Numbered from the stretch's first letter, positions 10,986-23,476 are shown. The stretch is DNA of 64,000 nucleotides from Tetracladium setigerum (GCA_031472005.1 PZJY01000010.1:496001-560000), one strand, 5' to 3'. A program made the numbers and translations. The notes: generated from the sequence alone by a model not told the origin.

Positions 10986-12833
10986 TCAAACACAAATATC
11001 TTGAATCTTCTCCAGCACATTTTCGATGAATCTGACCCCAATCACGATGCCATCGCTGTCTTCCACCTCTGAAATACCAACTCCAAAACCCTCCTGCTCG
11101 CTCTCATCTCCTTTATCAAGGCACTTCAGACATGAGAGCACGATATCGGTATAACGTTTTCCCATGCACACTGGAAGCGAGGTCCGCGCAAGGTCTTCAA
11201 ACCTCGTTTTCGTTCTCGCCGCAGGACCAAGTGGATTATGGAGATTTTCTATATTTATTGGGTCTAGAATGGGATTTGGGTAGAGCTCTTCGAAGTTTTC
11301 GTCACTTTCTACCAGAAATGATTGCCATAGTCCTATCTCAAGGAGAGTCACTCCCAGGCTGTAAATGTCGTGTTGCATTTGATATTTATCCATTGGATTT
11401 GTCCCTTGACGCGTGGGATGGCGATCTACAGCAAACGATTAAGCTGAAGTCTGATCAGACCAAACGAAAAGACTTACACATGTTTTGGCACCACAAGTTG
11501 TCCTGGGCTTTCCATGTCGCTCCTTCGTCTAACCGAAATTTTTCAAAGCCTGCCAAGAACGGAGCTCCTATGTCCGAAGCATAGTTTGGGAAAACGATGA
11601 TAGTCTCTGGCCGTATATTCTTATGTACAAACTGGATCGTGTGGACGAAGAGAACTGAGCTCGTAAGTTTTACAGCCAAATTCAATCGTTCGTCCAGTGG
11701 ATATTTTTGGTTCATCAGGAGGATCGACCGCAGACTTTGTGGGCTGCCAAGTTGTGGAGGAATATCAAAGATGAATTTGAAGTTCGTTATCGGACCACCA
11801 GGTCCTGCTTTTGGAACTTTAATGACTCCTTTGCATCTCATGAGACCAAATGTCGTTGGGTCAACTTGTGCTAAAGTTCGAGCCAAGTTCCGGACCTGTC
11901 TGGTTGTATCTGTCATATCAGCGGCCGGATTAGATACCATTGTGTCGATGATGACTCTACCATTGGCTTCTTCTAGATCAGAAATTAAGACTGATGAGTT
12001 CTTGACCGGCGTGACTTTAATGTCGAAATCAGCTGGTTCTAGCCAGATGGGGGTCGCATCTTTGGCGTTGGTATACTCATTTATTCTAGCTGCTTCACGA
12101 TTCCCTTAGCCGCTACGATCAGAGGTATCTGCTCCACATTCGACTGTTAAGGTATTGAAATGTATTAGCATGTTATTCTGAGCAGGATCAATTCTCAACT
12201 CTCTCGAGTACAAGTTCAATCATAGGAAGGGAAGCGGGGCGTTACCGTGATATCTTCTTGGAGATCTGTATCTATATCGCCAATCAATCGGTTCATAACG
12301 AATGACCAAGCTGGGTCGAATCGAAGCCTTATTTTGAGAAAACTTGAGTTTCTTGGAAGATTTCATGTTTCCAAAACGTCGCATGAGAGTGTTGATGTTT
12401 CGATCATCCTCCTTTGGTGTCCCTTGATTTGCCCTTTCGTCTAATTTCCGCTTGGTAATAAGCTGGTCGATAATCAAACTTGAGGTTTTGAGCTTTCCCT
12501 CAACCTTTGACAAGATCTGAGAGTGCAGGTCTTGGAATCTCTTGTCCATACGAGGTGCAACTTTCTTCAGGAAAGTGATTTGTGTCTCCATCTTCATCCA
12601 GTTGCTTTCGATGGAGACGAGTAGCTCAATCGCCTCTTCTTCCGCGCCCAAGTAACTCTTGGCTATTTTCACAAACTTGCGACCATATCTAGAATTGCGT
12701 CAGCAAGCTGAATTTGGGCTTCTCAAAGATATGGTATTATTTTGTTTGATGAATGTTTTGCTCACTTTAAACACTGATCGGCAAATGCAGCGCAGGTAAA
12801 TGCCGTACCAACCACAGCAAAGACCTCTGCCAT
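10986..12833 (-). CDS. HeLo-like N-terminus fused to a probable pseudokinase (521 aa)
   Basis: Four exons, 12833-12766, 12688-12246, 12092-11478 and 11425-10986, chain in frame to 521 residues. The N-terminus (MAEVFAVVGTAFTCAAFADQ, then YGRKF and a long amphipathic helix) has the look of HeLo/HET-s-type membrane-active domains. The C-terminal half matches the kinase-like part of fungal HeLo-kinase proteins: FVHKNIRPETIIVF replaces the HRD loop, AGFEKFR replaces DFG, and DIYSLGVTLLEIGLW forms the F-helix region. Catalytic residues therefore look lost. The second intron is the weak point: I chose an acceptor just before 12092 because the earlier acceptor TTAACAG runs into an in-frame TAA near 12107. 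If that earlier site is the one used, the gene is broken. The family is linked to fungal regulated cell death; here that role is inferred. Confidence 0.75.
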
Positions 12834-13429
12834 ATTTGTGGTCAGTAAGGTACTTGGATGCCTCAACTGAAGCGTTCTCTATCTCATCACCCCACTTTAT
12901 TTATCTAGACGGCCAAGATATGCTAGCTTATGTAACCACTCCATTTTCACCATCCCGAAACATCTGGAGACATATACCTTTTCTTTTTGGATTGACAGTA
13001 CTCCGAAGTGCAATGATTGATTCATCCCAATATATTATTACTATTGAGCCCCTTGTCCATTGGAAGCTCAACCAAGGTCAGGAGTGCCAGAATTGACATG
13101 TGCGAAATGGAAGAAAGACCAAACTGAGTCTACCTAAAATTGAACCTACACAGAAGTATCAGCTGGTCTCTTACCCTCCAGATTATATGCTTGAATCAGT
13201 GAGCCAAGGTTCAACTCCAACAATTTGCGATCCAATGCTCAACTCAACAGCGCCCGCCTTCAAGTGCGATCAATGATTGCGCCAGTCGATTCCGCAATTT
13301 TCACTTGCATGGCTTCGAAAAGACAGTACAGATTTGAAAACCATTTACTAGCTTATGTCTATGTTCTGCGGTTTGGGATACCCAAAATAGGGGTGTTAGA
13401 ACGCTGTTTTACGCATCCTCAACCGCACC
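12834..13429. other. Intergenic, promoter side of the HeLo-kinase gene
   Basis: No coding exon is supported. Several short plus-strand frames lie here, but they lack recognisable motifs or splice partners. Confidence 0.4.
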
Positions 13430-13900
13430 TCAGATTTCCAGCCTCTTCGTGATCTTGCATGGACGACCTTGGCGAAAGCGCGACTTCACCACGACCATCA
13501 TCTTTCCTGGTGTGTGTGGTTCGCATTGACTAGCGACGGAGGACGGAACCCAGGTGTCACCTTTCTTGAGGGTTATTTTGCTTTCAAAGACTGTGCATGT
13601 TGCCAGGGAATAATCATATGTCCTATTGTGAACTGTGCATTTGTCTAAGCCGACAAGAGGGCCGCTGATAATGAGGGTCGTCAACGAGACGCGGCACTTG
13701 CAACCCAGAGGTGGAGATATTGAAGGAAAGGGAAGGGTGTCGTTTGATTTGGCAGGGAAATGGATGGGTAAAGACGTGGTTGTGGTTTGAGTATTTACCT
13801 TGGCTATTTGATTGATAGCTTCTGCGCATACTAACCTTGAAAATTGACAGTTGCACCAGCGGTCTCTTAGGATAGTAATTAGAGCGATAATCACGGGCAT
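13430..13900 (-). CDS. Possible small cysteine-containing protein, unrecognised
   Basis: An uninterrupted frame of 156 codons starts MPVIIALITIL, which is hydrophobic enough to be part of a signal peptide. It holds spaced cysteines (GCKC, DKC, ATC, SQC, RPC). A possible 38-base intron (GTTAGT to CCAAG) near 13800-13840 would change the N-terminus, so the start is not fixed. It lies about 350 bases downstream of the NucA-GH55 gene on the same strand. A small secreted protein is possible, but a chance frame cannot be excluded. Confidence 0.35.
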   Translation of the reverse strand: MPVIIALITILRDRWCNCQFSRLVCAEAINQIAKVNTQTTTTSLPIHFPAKSNDTLPFPSISPPLGCKCRVSLTTLIISGPLVGLDKCTVHNRTYDYSLATCTVFESKITLKKGDTWVPSSVASQCEPHTPGKMMVVVKSRFRQGRPCKITKRLEI

Positions 13901-14256
13901 TCTTCATTTCTTCTTCTTTTCTAGTCAAGTGTCGTCGGGAATGAAAATGGGATTAAACAAAAAATTGATAGCACTTATGTGAAATCTTACCCGATGAACG
14001 CAGTAATTATTGCAAGATTCGAATACTATAGTAGGCTTTATCACAAATGACACTCGGCTTGTTGGTACTTCAAAATTTGTGGCATGACGACGAGCAACTG
14101 TTAACGTTATATTCATCATAATCAACCTGTATTTCCTTTTGACTATAATTACAAACAAAAGAATCCATAGATATCTGAAAGAACATCATCTATCAAGAAA
14201 CAGCTGGGGCAAAGGGCAATCGCCACTCCAATCCCAAAACCACCTCACATAACCTC

Positions 14257-17200
14257 TTAAAAAACCCAATTGGGATCGATTCTCCAGAAGTAGCAATTAT
14301 TCGTCACCGTGCCACCATGCTTGTTGTTGATGCCTTTGCAATCACAACTATCCGTTGGAACGGACAAATACTTCATGCACGTCGCCTCGTTGTAAATGAA
14401 CTCGCACGTATCAGCCAGAATCTCAAACACAATCTTGATGGTCACTGTTCCGATTCCGCCATTGTAATCAAACGGATACTCGCTCTCGCGCTTAAGCTTC
14501 TTCTTCATGCTGAGACCAGAGAGACTGTTACAGAAGCTACGGGCAGCGCTCTCCATACGCACATGCTCCGTTTTCTCCCCGCCACCACCTTTCATATCAC
14601 CGTAGCAGTTGACCTTGTTGTCGGCGTGGTTACCTTGCTCCAAAGGTGATTCAACGGGTATCTCGATTGCAACAGTAGTAGTAGGTATCGCCGTCGTTGT
14701 TTTAGCCGTAGTCGTAGTCGAGGAGGCAAGGGGACACATGACCATATTTTCTGCCCAGTTCTCGTCATTGGGATCCGGATATCCTGGCGCGATCGTGCTC
14801 CCGGTGCCACCAACGAGGTACGGATTCGATATACACAAAGGATCCCAGGCAAATTCACAGTCCAGAACAGTTGGTTCATTAGTTAGACCAATTTCGGGGT
14901 TCCAGAATCGTTTGGGGAAGCTTCCAGTCAGAGGGGTTGCGGGAGGAGTGGGGAATGGAATGTTTGGAGCTGTTATCGTTGTCATTCCCTTGGATTACGA
15001 GTCAGTAAAATACCACTTATTCGATTTAGTAGACCACACTCACATTCGCTCCAGTATAAATAACAGATGGCCATAATGATGTTGTTGCAAGAACAGGCAA
15101 GAAAGGTGCAAATCCTTGGCGTTTGCGGTTCTTATTGACTGGCCCCGCGGTAAGCGTCACAATTTCATAAACCCATGCAGAGATGGTCAAAGGAGCCTGT
15201 GTGATGGTGCTTGTCCATGTTCCCGAGCTGACTGTGATAAGAGGGTAGTTGACCGTGCTGGTGGCCCCTAACCATGGAGGGATCTTGACATTGCAAGGTG
15301 GGATGCAAGTAAACTTTGGCACGTCCATGTTCCATACAGCTGGGTCAATCCATATGAGGTCGTTGTACTGTCGGCCAGAACTCTTGACGTCGAGAATTGT
15401 GTTTTGAGACCACATTGGATGCGTTTTAACGTTGAGATTAGCGACTGCCGTGATTCCAACGCCGTCCATGACAGCCATGAATTTAGCTCCAATAGTGATG
15501 AGGTTCTGGATGCGAACGCTAGCTTTGTTCGAATTGAGAAGAACCAAGGCCTTTTGACATGTTTGAACGTCAATACAGGTCTGGGTGTAAGTTGAAAACC
15601 AGGAATAAATGCCGGCACCGGCAATAAAGATGTTCTCTGACTTGGTGATGATCATGGCCCAAGACTCGTCGCATCCATTGAACTGATCAGTTGCTACACA
15701 CTTGTATGAAGGATCGCTTGGGAACAATCCGACCACAGCTGCAAATGGAGCAGGAGGAGGAGGCGTAGGCTGGAAGTATGGTGATTCAGTCTGAAGCATT
15801 CCTGCAAAAATATTTGACGCCGCATTGAAGTTGTATTGGTAAAATACAGCATGCTCGGAAGCCGTTGCATATAGCCTATTGTTTTGATGTTAGTGACCTC
15901 ATTGGGAAAGCGTCCACTTTGAAAGCAGAGATAGAATACTAACCATGTAGCTTTAGTGCTCTCGATTAAGAAACCACGAGCAATGTAGATTGATGTTTGC
16001 ACCATGTCATTACTTGGTGAGACAAGATCTGGGTCGCTACTGATTGTTAGCTCATGTCCGTGTGCTTCCGTGGTCCTCAACATACTCTAGCATGTGATCA
16101 GCTCCCCAGAGCCACATGTTCTCAAAATAACCAGAGGCCAATGGGGTTATATGCATCATCAGACTTGCAGCACTGCAGCCCGTGTTGATGCCGCTCGTGA
16201 CGGCCGGGCATTCTGCAGGAGTAAGTTTTGTTCCAGTGGCACCTCCGATGCGCACGTGGCAATCCCACAAAGCCGCCGATCCAAGGGTAGCTGCTTCAAT
16301 ATTCCACTGAATCAGAATGAGACCGGCTGTGGCACCGCGTGTTGTGAAAATGAGGTCCTGCATCTCAACGTTGCCTACTTCTCCGACTCTGCCAACCTTG
16401 ACCAGGACTTGTGGTTTGCTAGGTTTCAAGTTATTATGATAGAGAATGACTTGGGTTATGGTCTTACCTGGCATCCTCAAAGAACGAACCAGATGCGACG
16501 AGTTGTGACCAAGTCTCTCCAACAATCTTGGCGCCTGGTGGAATGGTGATTGTGGAGGTAAGAATATAGGAACCAGCATCCACGAAGAGAATCTTTCCTA
16601 AAGTTGAGTACAATGCGTTCTGGAAAGCCACAGTGTCATCCGTAACTCCATCGCCCAAAGCACCCATGTCTTTGATGTGAACAAAGTCTCCGACAACCTT
16701 ATCCTCATACTGAGGCTTGGCACGTTCGAAATATGCACCCTTTGCGTCAAGCAAAGTGGACTGCCTCTTGTAGGTTCCAATCTTGCCACCAGGCGAGAAG
16801 CTAAGTGCCGTTGCCGATCCTTGATAGACCGGTCCAAGAACCCAATGATCAATTACAGACGAGGAGCCGGCCAAGAGCGTCTTGCCAGCGGTGTCTGCAA
16901 CGGCTGTAGTGACTCCAGAAAGGGCAATATTCTCAAGAGCAACTCCAGTACTGCCTGAACCCACGACTGAAGACGGCGGAGCCATGACCACAACCGTGCC
17001 GACGTTTGTAAACGAGGAATCGAGAATAGACACTGATCCAATGTTTCCAGAATTATTCTCAGAGACGAGCTTGAAGCCGACCTTGACGTTGTTCATCTTG
17101 ATTGATTTCCATATCCACCCCCAGTCCCAGATGATTTGAACTCCAGTAGTGCAGCCGTTAAATGTAAGACGCTGTGCTGTGAACTGCTGATTTCCTCCAT

Positions 17201-19714
17201 AAATTCCAGTGCCTCCACCGGTGAAGGTGACGTCGGAGATTTGTCCACCACTCCCATTCTCTGCAAACATACCAACCTGAGTGCTTCCTGCTTTAGCCAC
17301 AAGCTCAACGTTTTGCAGACTGGTAGCCTGCGCCACCTGGTAGTGTAACGCGGCAATATCAGGTCCAGCCTTCGTGATGTCGATGACAACGTTTCGGATC
17401 TGTCTGTAGAAATTTGCCGTGTTCACGTAGAACTGCTCGGAACCCCCGGCTCCCCCAGTGTACTCATCTGTAGATAATACTCCTAGACCTATAAACTTTG
17501 CAGAGGCTACAAGCGTTGGACGGAGTTTCACATCCCCAATGACCTGGGTTCCAAATGGTAATGCGATTGTCGTCGAGACCAAGTAATTTCCGGGAGGGAA
17601 ATACACAATAGCATTTTTTGTAGTAGATCCGTTACATTTCTCCCCACATCGTTTACCAGAGATCATGGCATTAGTGATAGCCTTTGTGTCATCCTGCACA
17701 AGAGCATTAGCATTAAAAAACCAGGAAACTTGATCTCACTGAACTCACAGTAATTCCATCGCCTACCGCACCAAAGTCAAGAACGTTGCGAAACACCTTA
17801 TAGGCTGGATCGTTCCCTTCAAAAATTTAGCACAGGCTTCAAAAAGTTGATGGCCAGAATAGGAAACATAGCTTACCCCAAGGCACAGCACCCTTTCTTA
17901 CAAGATCTTTCATCCAATATGTTCCCCCACCTGTTCCACGTCTGGTCAAATTCCCTCCAGATGCCACAGAGTCAGCCTCTGCGACAAGGGCTGCTGCCTC
18001 TGCGATTTCATTTGTGATATGGATTAAGGGCTTGATGCCGTCGCTGGCTGCAGACTTAGCCGCCTGAGAAGCCTTCGCAGCCCCCCGTTTTGCCCCATAA
18101 GTGTTGCGTATGGGCTGAGCAAGACGAAGAGAGTTGAGTTTAGCTGACTCGATCAAAGCTTTCTGGACTATGGCCCGTGCATCTTTTAGATCTTGAGAGG
18201 TAGCTCTTTTGAGCAAAGGTGTGACGGTCGCGCGTTTGACGGGATGAAGCTTTGGTGTGTTTTCAGAGTGCCTCTCTTCCCAATCTTCCGCATATTGGGA
18301 TTCAAGTTTGGCATCGGCGCTCCAATGCGATGGAGCCTTCATTTCTTCTATCGAAGGCATTTGACTAAATTCGGCCCCCATACTGGCGAGATTTTCACCT
18401 GGTAGATGCGCAGAGATGGTAATCTCCTTTGCGTGGCCAGCTGTCACGAGGTTTTGCATATCGTCAAACGTGAGTCCTTCTTTAGTTAAAAGTGTCGAGT
18501 TTTTTCCCTGCTCAGCCCGTTTTCTGGCTTGTGGAACTGTCCTACCGGTATTCGCTACGGTCATAAGGGGATTTGTATTGTTGTATACAAAGATCTATAC
18601 TAGTCAGTGGAATGAGCGTTTGAATGTTCTCATCGATGGTGTACGAAAGGGACAGCCACGTTCAGTAACAAAAACTCACTCTTGCAGCAATGCCGTCATT
18701 GGGATTATCGATAATTCCAAAATTGAACAAGACGACGCTATTGCCATCGTCGAAGGGAGGATACAAGTTGGAGTCTGCATTGATAATAGCTATCATCTGG
18801 TTGCGTAGATTGAGGTGTGCAGTTCCTTGCCCTGCAACCCCAGGGTTAGAACGTGACTTTTCAAAAGACTTACAGCTAAAGATACGTACAATCTTGTTCG
18901 GACTTGGGTATCGGATGTACTTGACCAGTCGAACAGCGCTTTGCGGCGCAGCGTGTTAATGCTTTATCGGCAACAGCACCATAAAGGCCATCCCCACCTT
19001 CAACAAAGGACTTGGGCGGGAATTCGTCACATGTATAGCGTACATTGGATTCAACTCTTTGCCCATTCTGGACATCGTGAAGTAAATAATTTCGAGTAGG
19101 GGAATTCGGCTCCAGAGCTGTGGAATGCCACTGTAAACAATCAGCAGGGTGAGCTACGTGAGTTCGAGGAGCCGACTGGGCAAAGAAAATCCGCCTACTG
19201 GGCCATCGTGTCGCATGACAGTTTGTTGGTCTCCTTCGGGGCAAGGATGGGTGTTACTCCATGAACTTGGGCATATACGCCTGCCACGTGCTTCGTTTCG
19301 AACACCACTGTTCATGTCATAACCAAATGTCCTGGGTCCAAAAACACGGTCAGTGGAGGGATGCAAATTCTGTCCCCGATCTGTGGCAAAGAAATTGTCG
19401 GCATTCCTGCATATATCTCTCATGTAAAAGCGATTGTAGCTGAGGATCACATTTATCTTAGTAGGGCCGTCGTGGAGATCAATGACTGCCTGGGGAGGAT
19501 CGTTATACGTTGGTCGACTTGAGAACATAGTGTTAGCCCGGAACTCTGAGGATCAGTAGAGTTTGGAAAGGGCAACTTGCTAGAAGATTGATGGAAGAAA
19601 CGCTGGTCCATTGTTTTGTATGAAGTAGTCCTGCAAATATTGTGCCTTGGCAATATGAACCGACTGTAGAAGTAGAAGCCCCAAAACATTTATGGCATAA
19701 CGGAGTAACATCAT
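14257..19714 (-). CDS. Secreted NucA/NucB-type nuclease fused to GH55-type beta-1,3-glucanase (1,609 aa)
   Basis: Eleven exons chain in frame: 19714-19602, 19517-19199, 19130-18900 (read to 18890), 18831-18680, 18594-17877, 17816-17749, 17693-16468, 16418-16086, 16039-15944, 15875-15044 and 14988-14257. A signal peptide (MMLLRYAINVLGLLLLQSV) opens the protein. Residues about 145-275 show the NucA/NucB signature: YTCDEFPPKSFVEGG, then SEQDWQGTAH and VVLFNFGI. The GH55-type beta-helices follow, with YKVFRNVLDFGAVGDGIT (about 517) and DMGALGDGVTDDT (about 880), plus YFPPGNYLVSTTI and SIYIARGFLIES. A cysteine-rich C-terminal domain (about 1380-1609) ends GGTVTNNCYFWRIDPN. Known families suggest an extracellular DNase/RNase and a laminarin-type exo-beta-1,3-glucanase fold; activity of either is unproven. 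The first intron has a weak donor (GTTTCT). The gene is divergent from the LysM/CBM18/WSC gene. Confidence 0.8.
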
Positions 19715-20814
19715 GAATGAAGATATGTTGACGCAATGAACGTCAAGTGTTTGGTGACTGGGAGGAGCCTTTTCAACTCAGATCGGAGGTAAATGGGTGT
19801 TCTTTAACATCCAGAAGACTAGGCGTCCTTCCTCCATAATTCCAGGGTGTGCGTTTCCCTGCGATGCTGTATAAAATAAGAGATTTTCTTCACCTCGGAA
19901 CCTAGGGTAGGAATAGAGCTGGTCGTCGTGTTACGCACCTGTCAAACCTCCGTTAGCACGCACTCAACCACCCTGCCATTTTCATGCAGGGGTAAGATCT
20001 CGTTTACCGCCGTTGCGATAGGCTTTTCATAATGCACAACGGCGCGGTTTAAGCTTCAAATCAAGTTTCATGTCATATGATTGGCAATCTTGGCGAGCCG
20101 TGCTCGGAGACAAGCATTACATCCGTGCCGCTGCTAAGCTGCTTGTATACAACAAGCAAATAATGTTCCCCGCAAGTTTCCTAAACTGGGAGCGAGAATG
20201 CTTGTAGCTCAAGATATTTTCTCTGGTACTGTAACCATGCGGTTGCATCTAGGATTAGTTTACCCGGATACTTTTAATGCAGCATTCAGGAGAAACCTTC
20301 AAGGTACGGACAAACTACATCTTAGGAAGAGTCGCCGGGCTCTTTGCGTGAAGTATCATCCCTAGGCACCCTTCTTTTGCTCACATGCCGAGTAAGTGGA
20401 CATCGCCATGGCACCAGAAATTTGGTAATGCTAGTATGTAGGTATCTATTGTTTGGTATGTTGGTGGCTGTGCCGTATTTCGCTCGGGGATTGCCAACTT
20501 ACAAAGTTTGGCTCTACTCCGTATCAGAATCAGCAACTACACAGAGCCTACTTCATATACATGTACGAAAGGGTAAAATCAATTCAAATGAATCTTAGAT
20601 TACACTCTCCACAATTAAATGAGCGGAGCATTTCATATTGTTCCAGACCACTTGAGAATGTACTCCCAACCAAGGATAGCAAGCCCTCGCCGTTCCCTGT
20701 CATGAAATGTCAGATGAAAAGATATTAACAACTAAGCGGACGTCTTATCAGTAGAGCAAAGCCCTCGAGGACGTCTCACACTTTTCGAATCTATCAAAAA
20801 TCACAACACTCACC
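19715..20814. promoter_or_regulatory. 1.1-kb divergent promoter region between two cell-wall genes
   Basis: No coding exon is supported. The two flanking genes start head to head at 19714 (-) and 20815 (+), so their promoters must lie here or overlap. I could not identify specific operator motifs with confidence. Confidence 0.55.
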
Positions 20815-22589
20815 ATGAAATCTTCTCACAGGTCCAGTCATTTGTCGGCATGCCTCTCCCTGGTGTTGCTTTTGGTTTCCATGGTCATGGCGGACGATAA
20901 ATGTGCAGACCACAACTGGACAGGAAACCTTCGTCGACAAATTCATAATGCTACCGGCACCGTAGCTTCCCAGATTATCGAGGCCAGAGCTCTTTTCGTC
21001 GCGGCTGATAATAATACGATCCTCCCTGGGGAAATCAACTGCCGTTACCCAGCCCATACTGATGCTGTGGTCAATTATTACACATGTAAAAAGATGTCCG
21101 ACTTTTACGGAATCACGACCGAAAAGTTCTTCAAGTTAAATCCAGGTCTTAACAAAGATTGTAGCAACATCAAACCGAATAGCGTCTATTGCGTCGATGG
21201 CTGTGAGTTACACAGAACATCCATCCCGAAAGTTAAAACTAACGATGGATCTTCACAACTAGTTATTGAGCCAGTGCGGGCTATAGACGGGCTTTGTGGT
21301 CCCAAGAACAACAATGCTACCTGTGTTGGGCAGCCGATGGGTTCCTGCTGTAACTCATTGACTTGGAAATGCGGTGAAACGGCGTAAGTCCTTGTTCATT
21401 CGGTTTCCACCTTTTAGAATGCATAAAACTCACCAGCAATAGAGACGACTGCGCTCCCGGAATCTGCTACGAAGGAGCCTGTCCGGGTGATAAGGTATAC
21501 TCCACTGATGGGACCTGTGGCCGCCAGAATGGGAACCGTCTGTGTAAAGGTAAATGGGGTGAATGCTGCAACATGAATGGTGTTTGTGGCAACGGCACTC
21601 AATTCTGCAGCGAGACGACATGTCAAAACGGCAATTGCGCATGGCCAGTTGTAGTAAACCCGTTGTTGGGTAACACTACTGATGGCACATGCGGAGGTCC
21701 AAAATCACTTACTTGTAATCTTCTTTTTGGAGTATGTTGCAATAAGTCTGGGCAATGTGGTGGAACTTCAGCTGATTGCGGCGCAGGTTGGTAAGTTTGA
21801 CCTTGAAATTGTATACATCCATGCTGGGACTAATCTTTTATAGTCAGCCGAAATGGGGGAAATGTCTTTCCACTTCAACGACAACAACTTCAACGACAAC
21901 AACTTCAACGACAACGACCACCGCGCCATCTACCAAAGAAACCTGGAAGCCATTCGGATTTGGCTGTTGGGGTGATAACCCCACCTTCTTACGCAACAAA
22001 TTAACCACGCCTGCAGAGAGCCAAATGACAATAGAAGGCTGCCAGAGTGCCTGCAAAGCCAGCAAGGGTACCTTTGCTGGCTTGAAAGCCGGAAAATTCT
22101 GTTTCTGCGACACTAATACCGTAGCTGGAGCTTCCCTCGGCCTCTCGTGTGATACGCCTTGCACCGGGAATCCTACTCAGATATGTGGCGGAACGAGTTC
22201 CCTCAATGTTTACCAGTACTTGACAGCTCAGTACACTAGCGTCGGATGCTACGTTGATGCTGGAACCGGAAAACGAACTCTGCGTACCTTCGTCAACGTA
22301 TTTGGTGGTGACGGTGCCACCTCCGTCTCAACCTGCGCAGATACATGTGATTCTAGAGGCTTTGCCTATTCCGGGACCGAGCGGGGCGTTGAGTGTTGGT
22401 GCGACTCGGCCATTCAAAGTGTGGCTGTCCTCGCGCCCGAAGGTGCTGCTGGATGGTGAGTCGAGTGTTATTCGAAATACTTCGAGTTTTGCTAATGACC
22501 TATGTAGTAATAAACCTTGCCCAGGAAACGCGACTCAAATTTGTGGCGGGACGATGAGGATGTCTGTCATGAAGCGAGTTCCCTTTTAA
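20815..22589 (+). CDS. Secreted LysM + CBM18 (x3) + WSC (x2) protein (536 aa)
   Basis: Four exons, 20815-21383, 21443-21790, 21844-22455 and 22508-22589, chain exactly in frame. After a signal peptide (LSLVLLLVSMVMA) comes one LysM domain at about residues 80-140 (INCRYPAHTDAVVNYYTCKK to NSVYCVDG). Three chitin-binding type-1 (CBM18) modules follow, starting DGLCGP, DGTCGR and DGTCGG, each with the GxCCN core. A Ser/Thr linker encoded by repeated ACTTCAACGACAACA precedes two WSC modules (GFGCWGDN to PTQICGGT, and SVGCYVDA to ATQICGGT). LysM and CBM18 bind chitin; WSC binds cell-wall glycans. There is no catalytic domain, so it is probably a secreted wall-binding or chitin-masking protein. The last WSC ends early (GGTMRMSVMKRVPF), which may be a shortened C-terminus. 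Confidence 0.88.
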
Positions 22590-22991
22590 TTCTTGGTAAC
22601 CCGTCCGCTGCTACCACTTCGGGCAGTTGATCAACCAGATCGCGTTTTTAATCAAATAAAATTTACAAGGTTTAAGGTTTTCTACATCAAAAAAGGATCA
22701 AGTTTAAGCTGAGAAAGTCGAAGTAAAGATAAGGTCCTTAACCTTGTACATTTGGGTTGAACTGTAGTGATACATATCAATGCCATTTCCTTCCATCATA
22801 GTTTGAGAGTCAAATCAATCCTACAACATGATTACTATACTAAATAAGATCACATAACATTCCTTGTTCTATGAATCTTCTCGAACCACCACATAGAAAG
22901 TAGTGTGACTACTCTAACTCTACTCTCTTAGACTCACTTGGTCCATGTATATTGTGTAAGCTGTGTGTCTCGATGAAAATAACTGGATTGT
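22590..22991. other. Intergenic, no supported gene
   Basis: AT-rich 3' flank of the LysM/CBM18/WSC gene with only short frames. No tRNA, repeat or coding signal was recognised. Confidence 0.4.
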
Positions 22992-23476
22992 CTAGCTACT
23001 GTAGCTATAGTCCTCTATCCGAACGGAAGCTAGCTTGAGGAAGCGCAGTTGATAAGTGTAATGATACCCAAGAGGAAGTGGTGGAGCTGGGTTGACAATG
23101 TAGGGAGCAGCTCCTGTTTGTGACACACCGTACTGAACTGGCATTACCCGTGCGTACTGGAATGGTGTCATCATCTCATATAGTTGAAGAGGTTGCGAAG
23201 GATGTCGGGGCTGTTCAATACCTCCATCTCCCTTACGTCGCTCTCCGGAGCGACATGATCTCCTATTGCCACCGCTTGGGCTTTGTACATGCTTTGAGAG
23301 ATTACCGCGCGGAACATTGCGGCAACTCGCATCTCAGCATCGCGAAATTCTGCTTCGTCGTCCCAAATCGTGATAGCGGACCAAGCCGCGGATCCGGGTT
23401 TCGACGATACAGCCATATCCGCGACTACAGCGATATTACTAACTAGCGTCACATAACGATTTATATAACACTGCAA
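22992..23476 (-). pseudogene. Coding-like fragments, unrecognised
   Basis: Two adjacent minus-strand frames look protein-like. One holds ADMAVSSKPGSAAWSAITIW and a helical stretch; the other a Pro/Tyr-rich stretch (NPAPPLPLGYHYTYQL). They are in different frames with no convincing splice sites. They may be the tail of the broken gene just upstream (23605-25282) or an independent remnant. Confidence 0.3.

Noticed and set aside
12800..13096. Plus-strand frame of 98 codons
   Set aside because: Overlaps the first exon of the HeLo-kinase gene in reverse, and the rest has no recognisable protein features.
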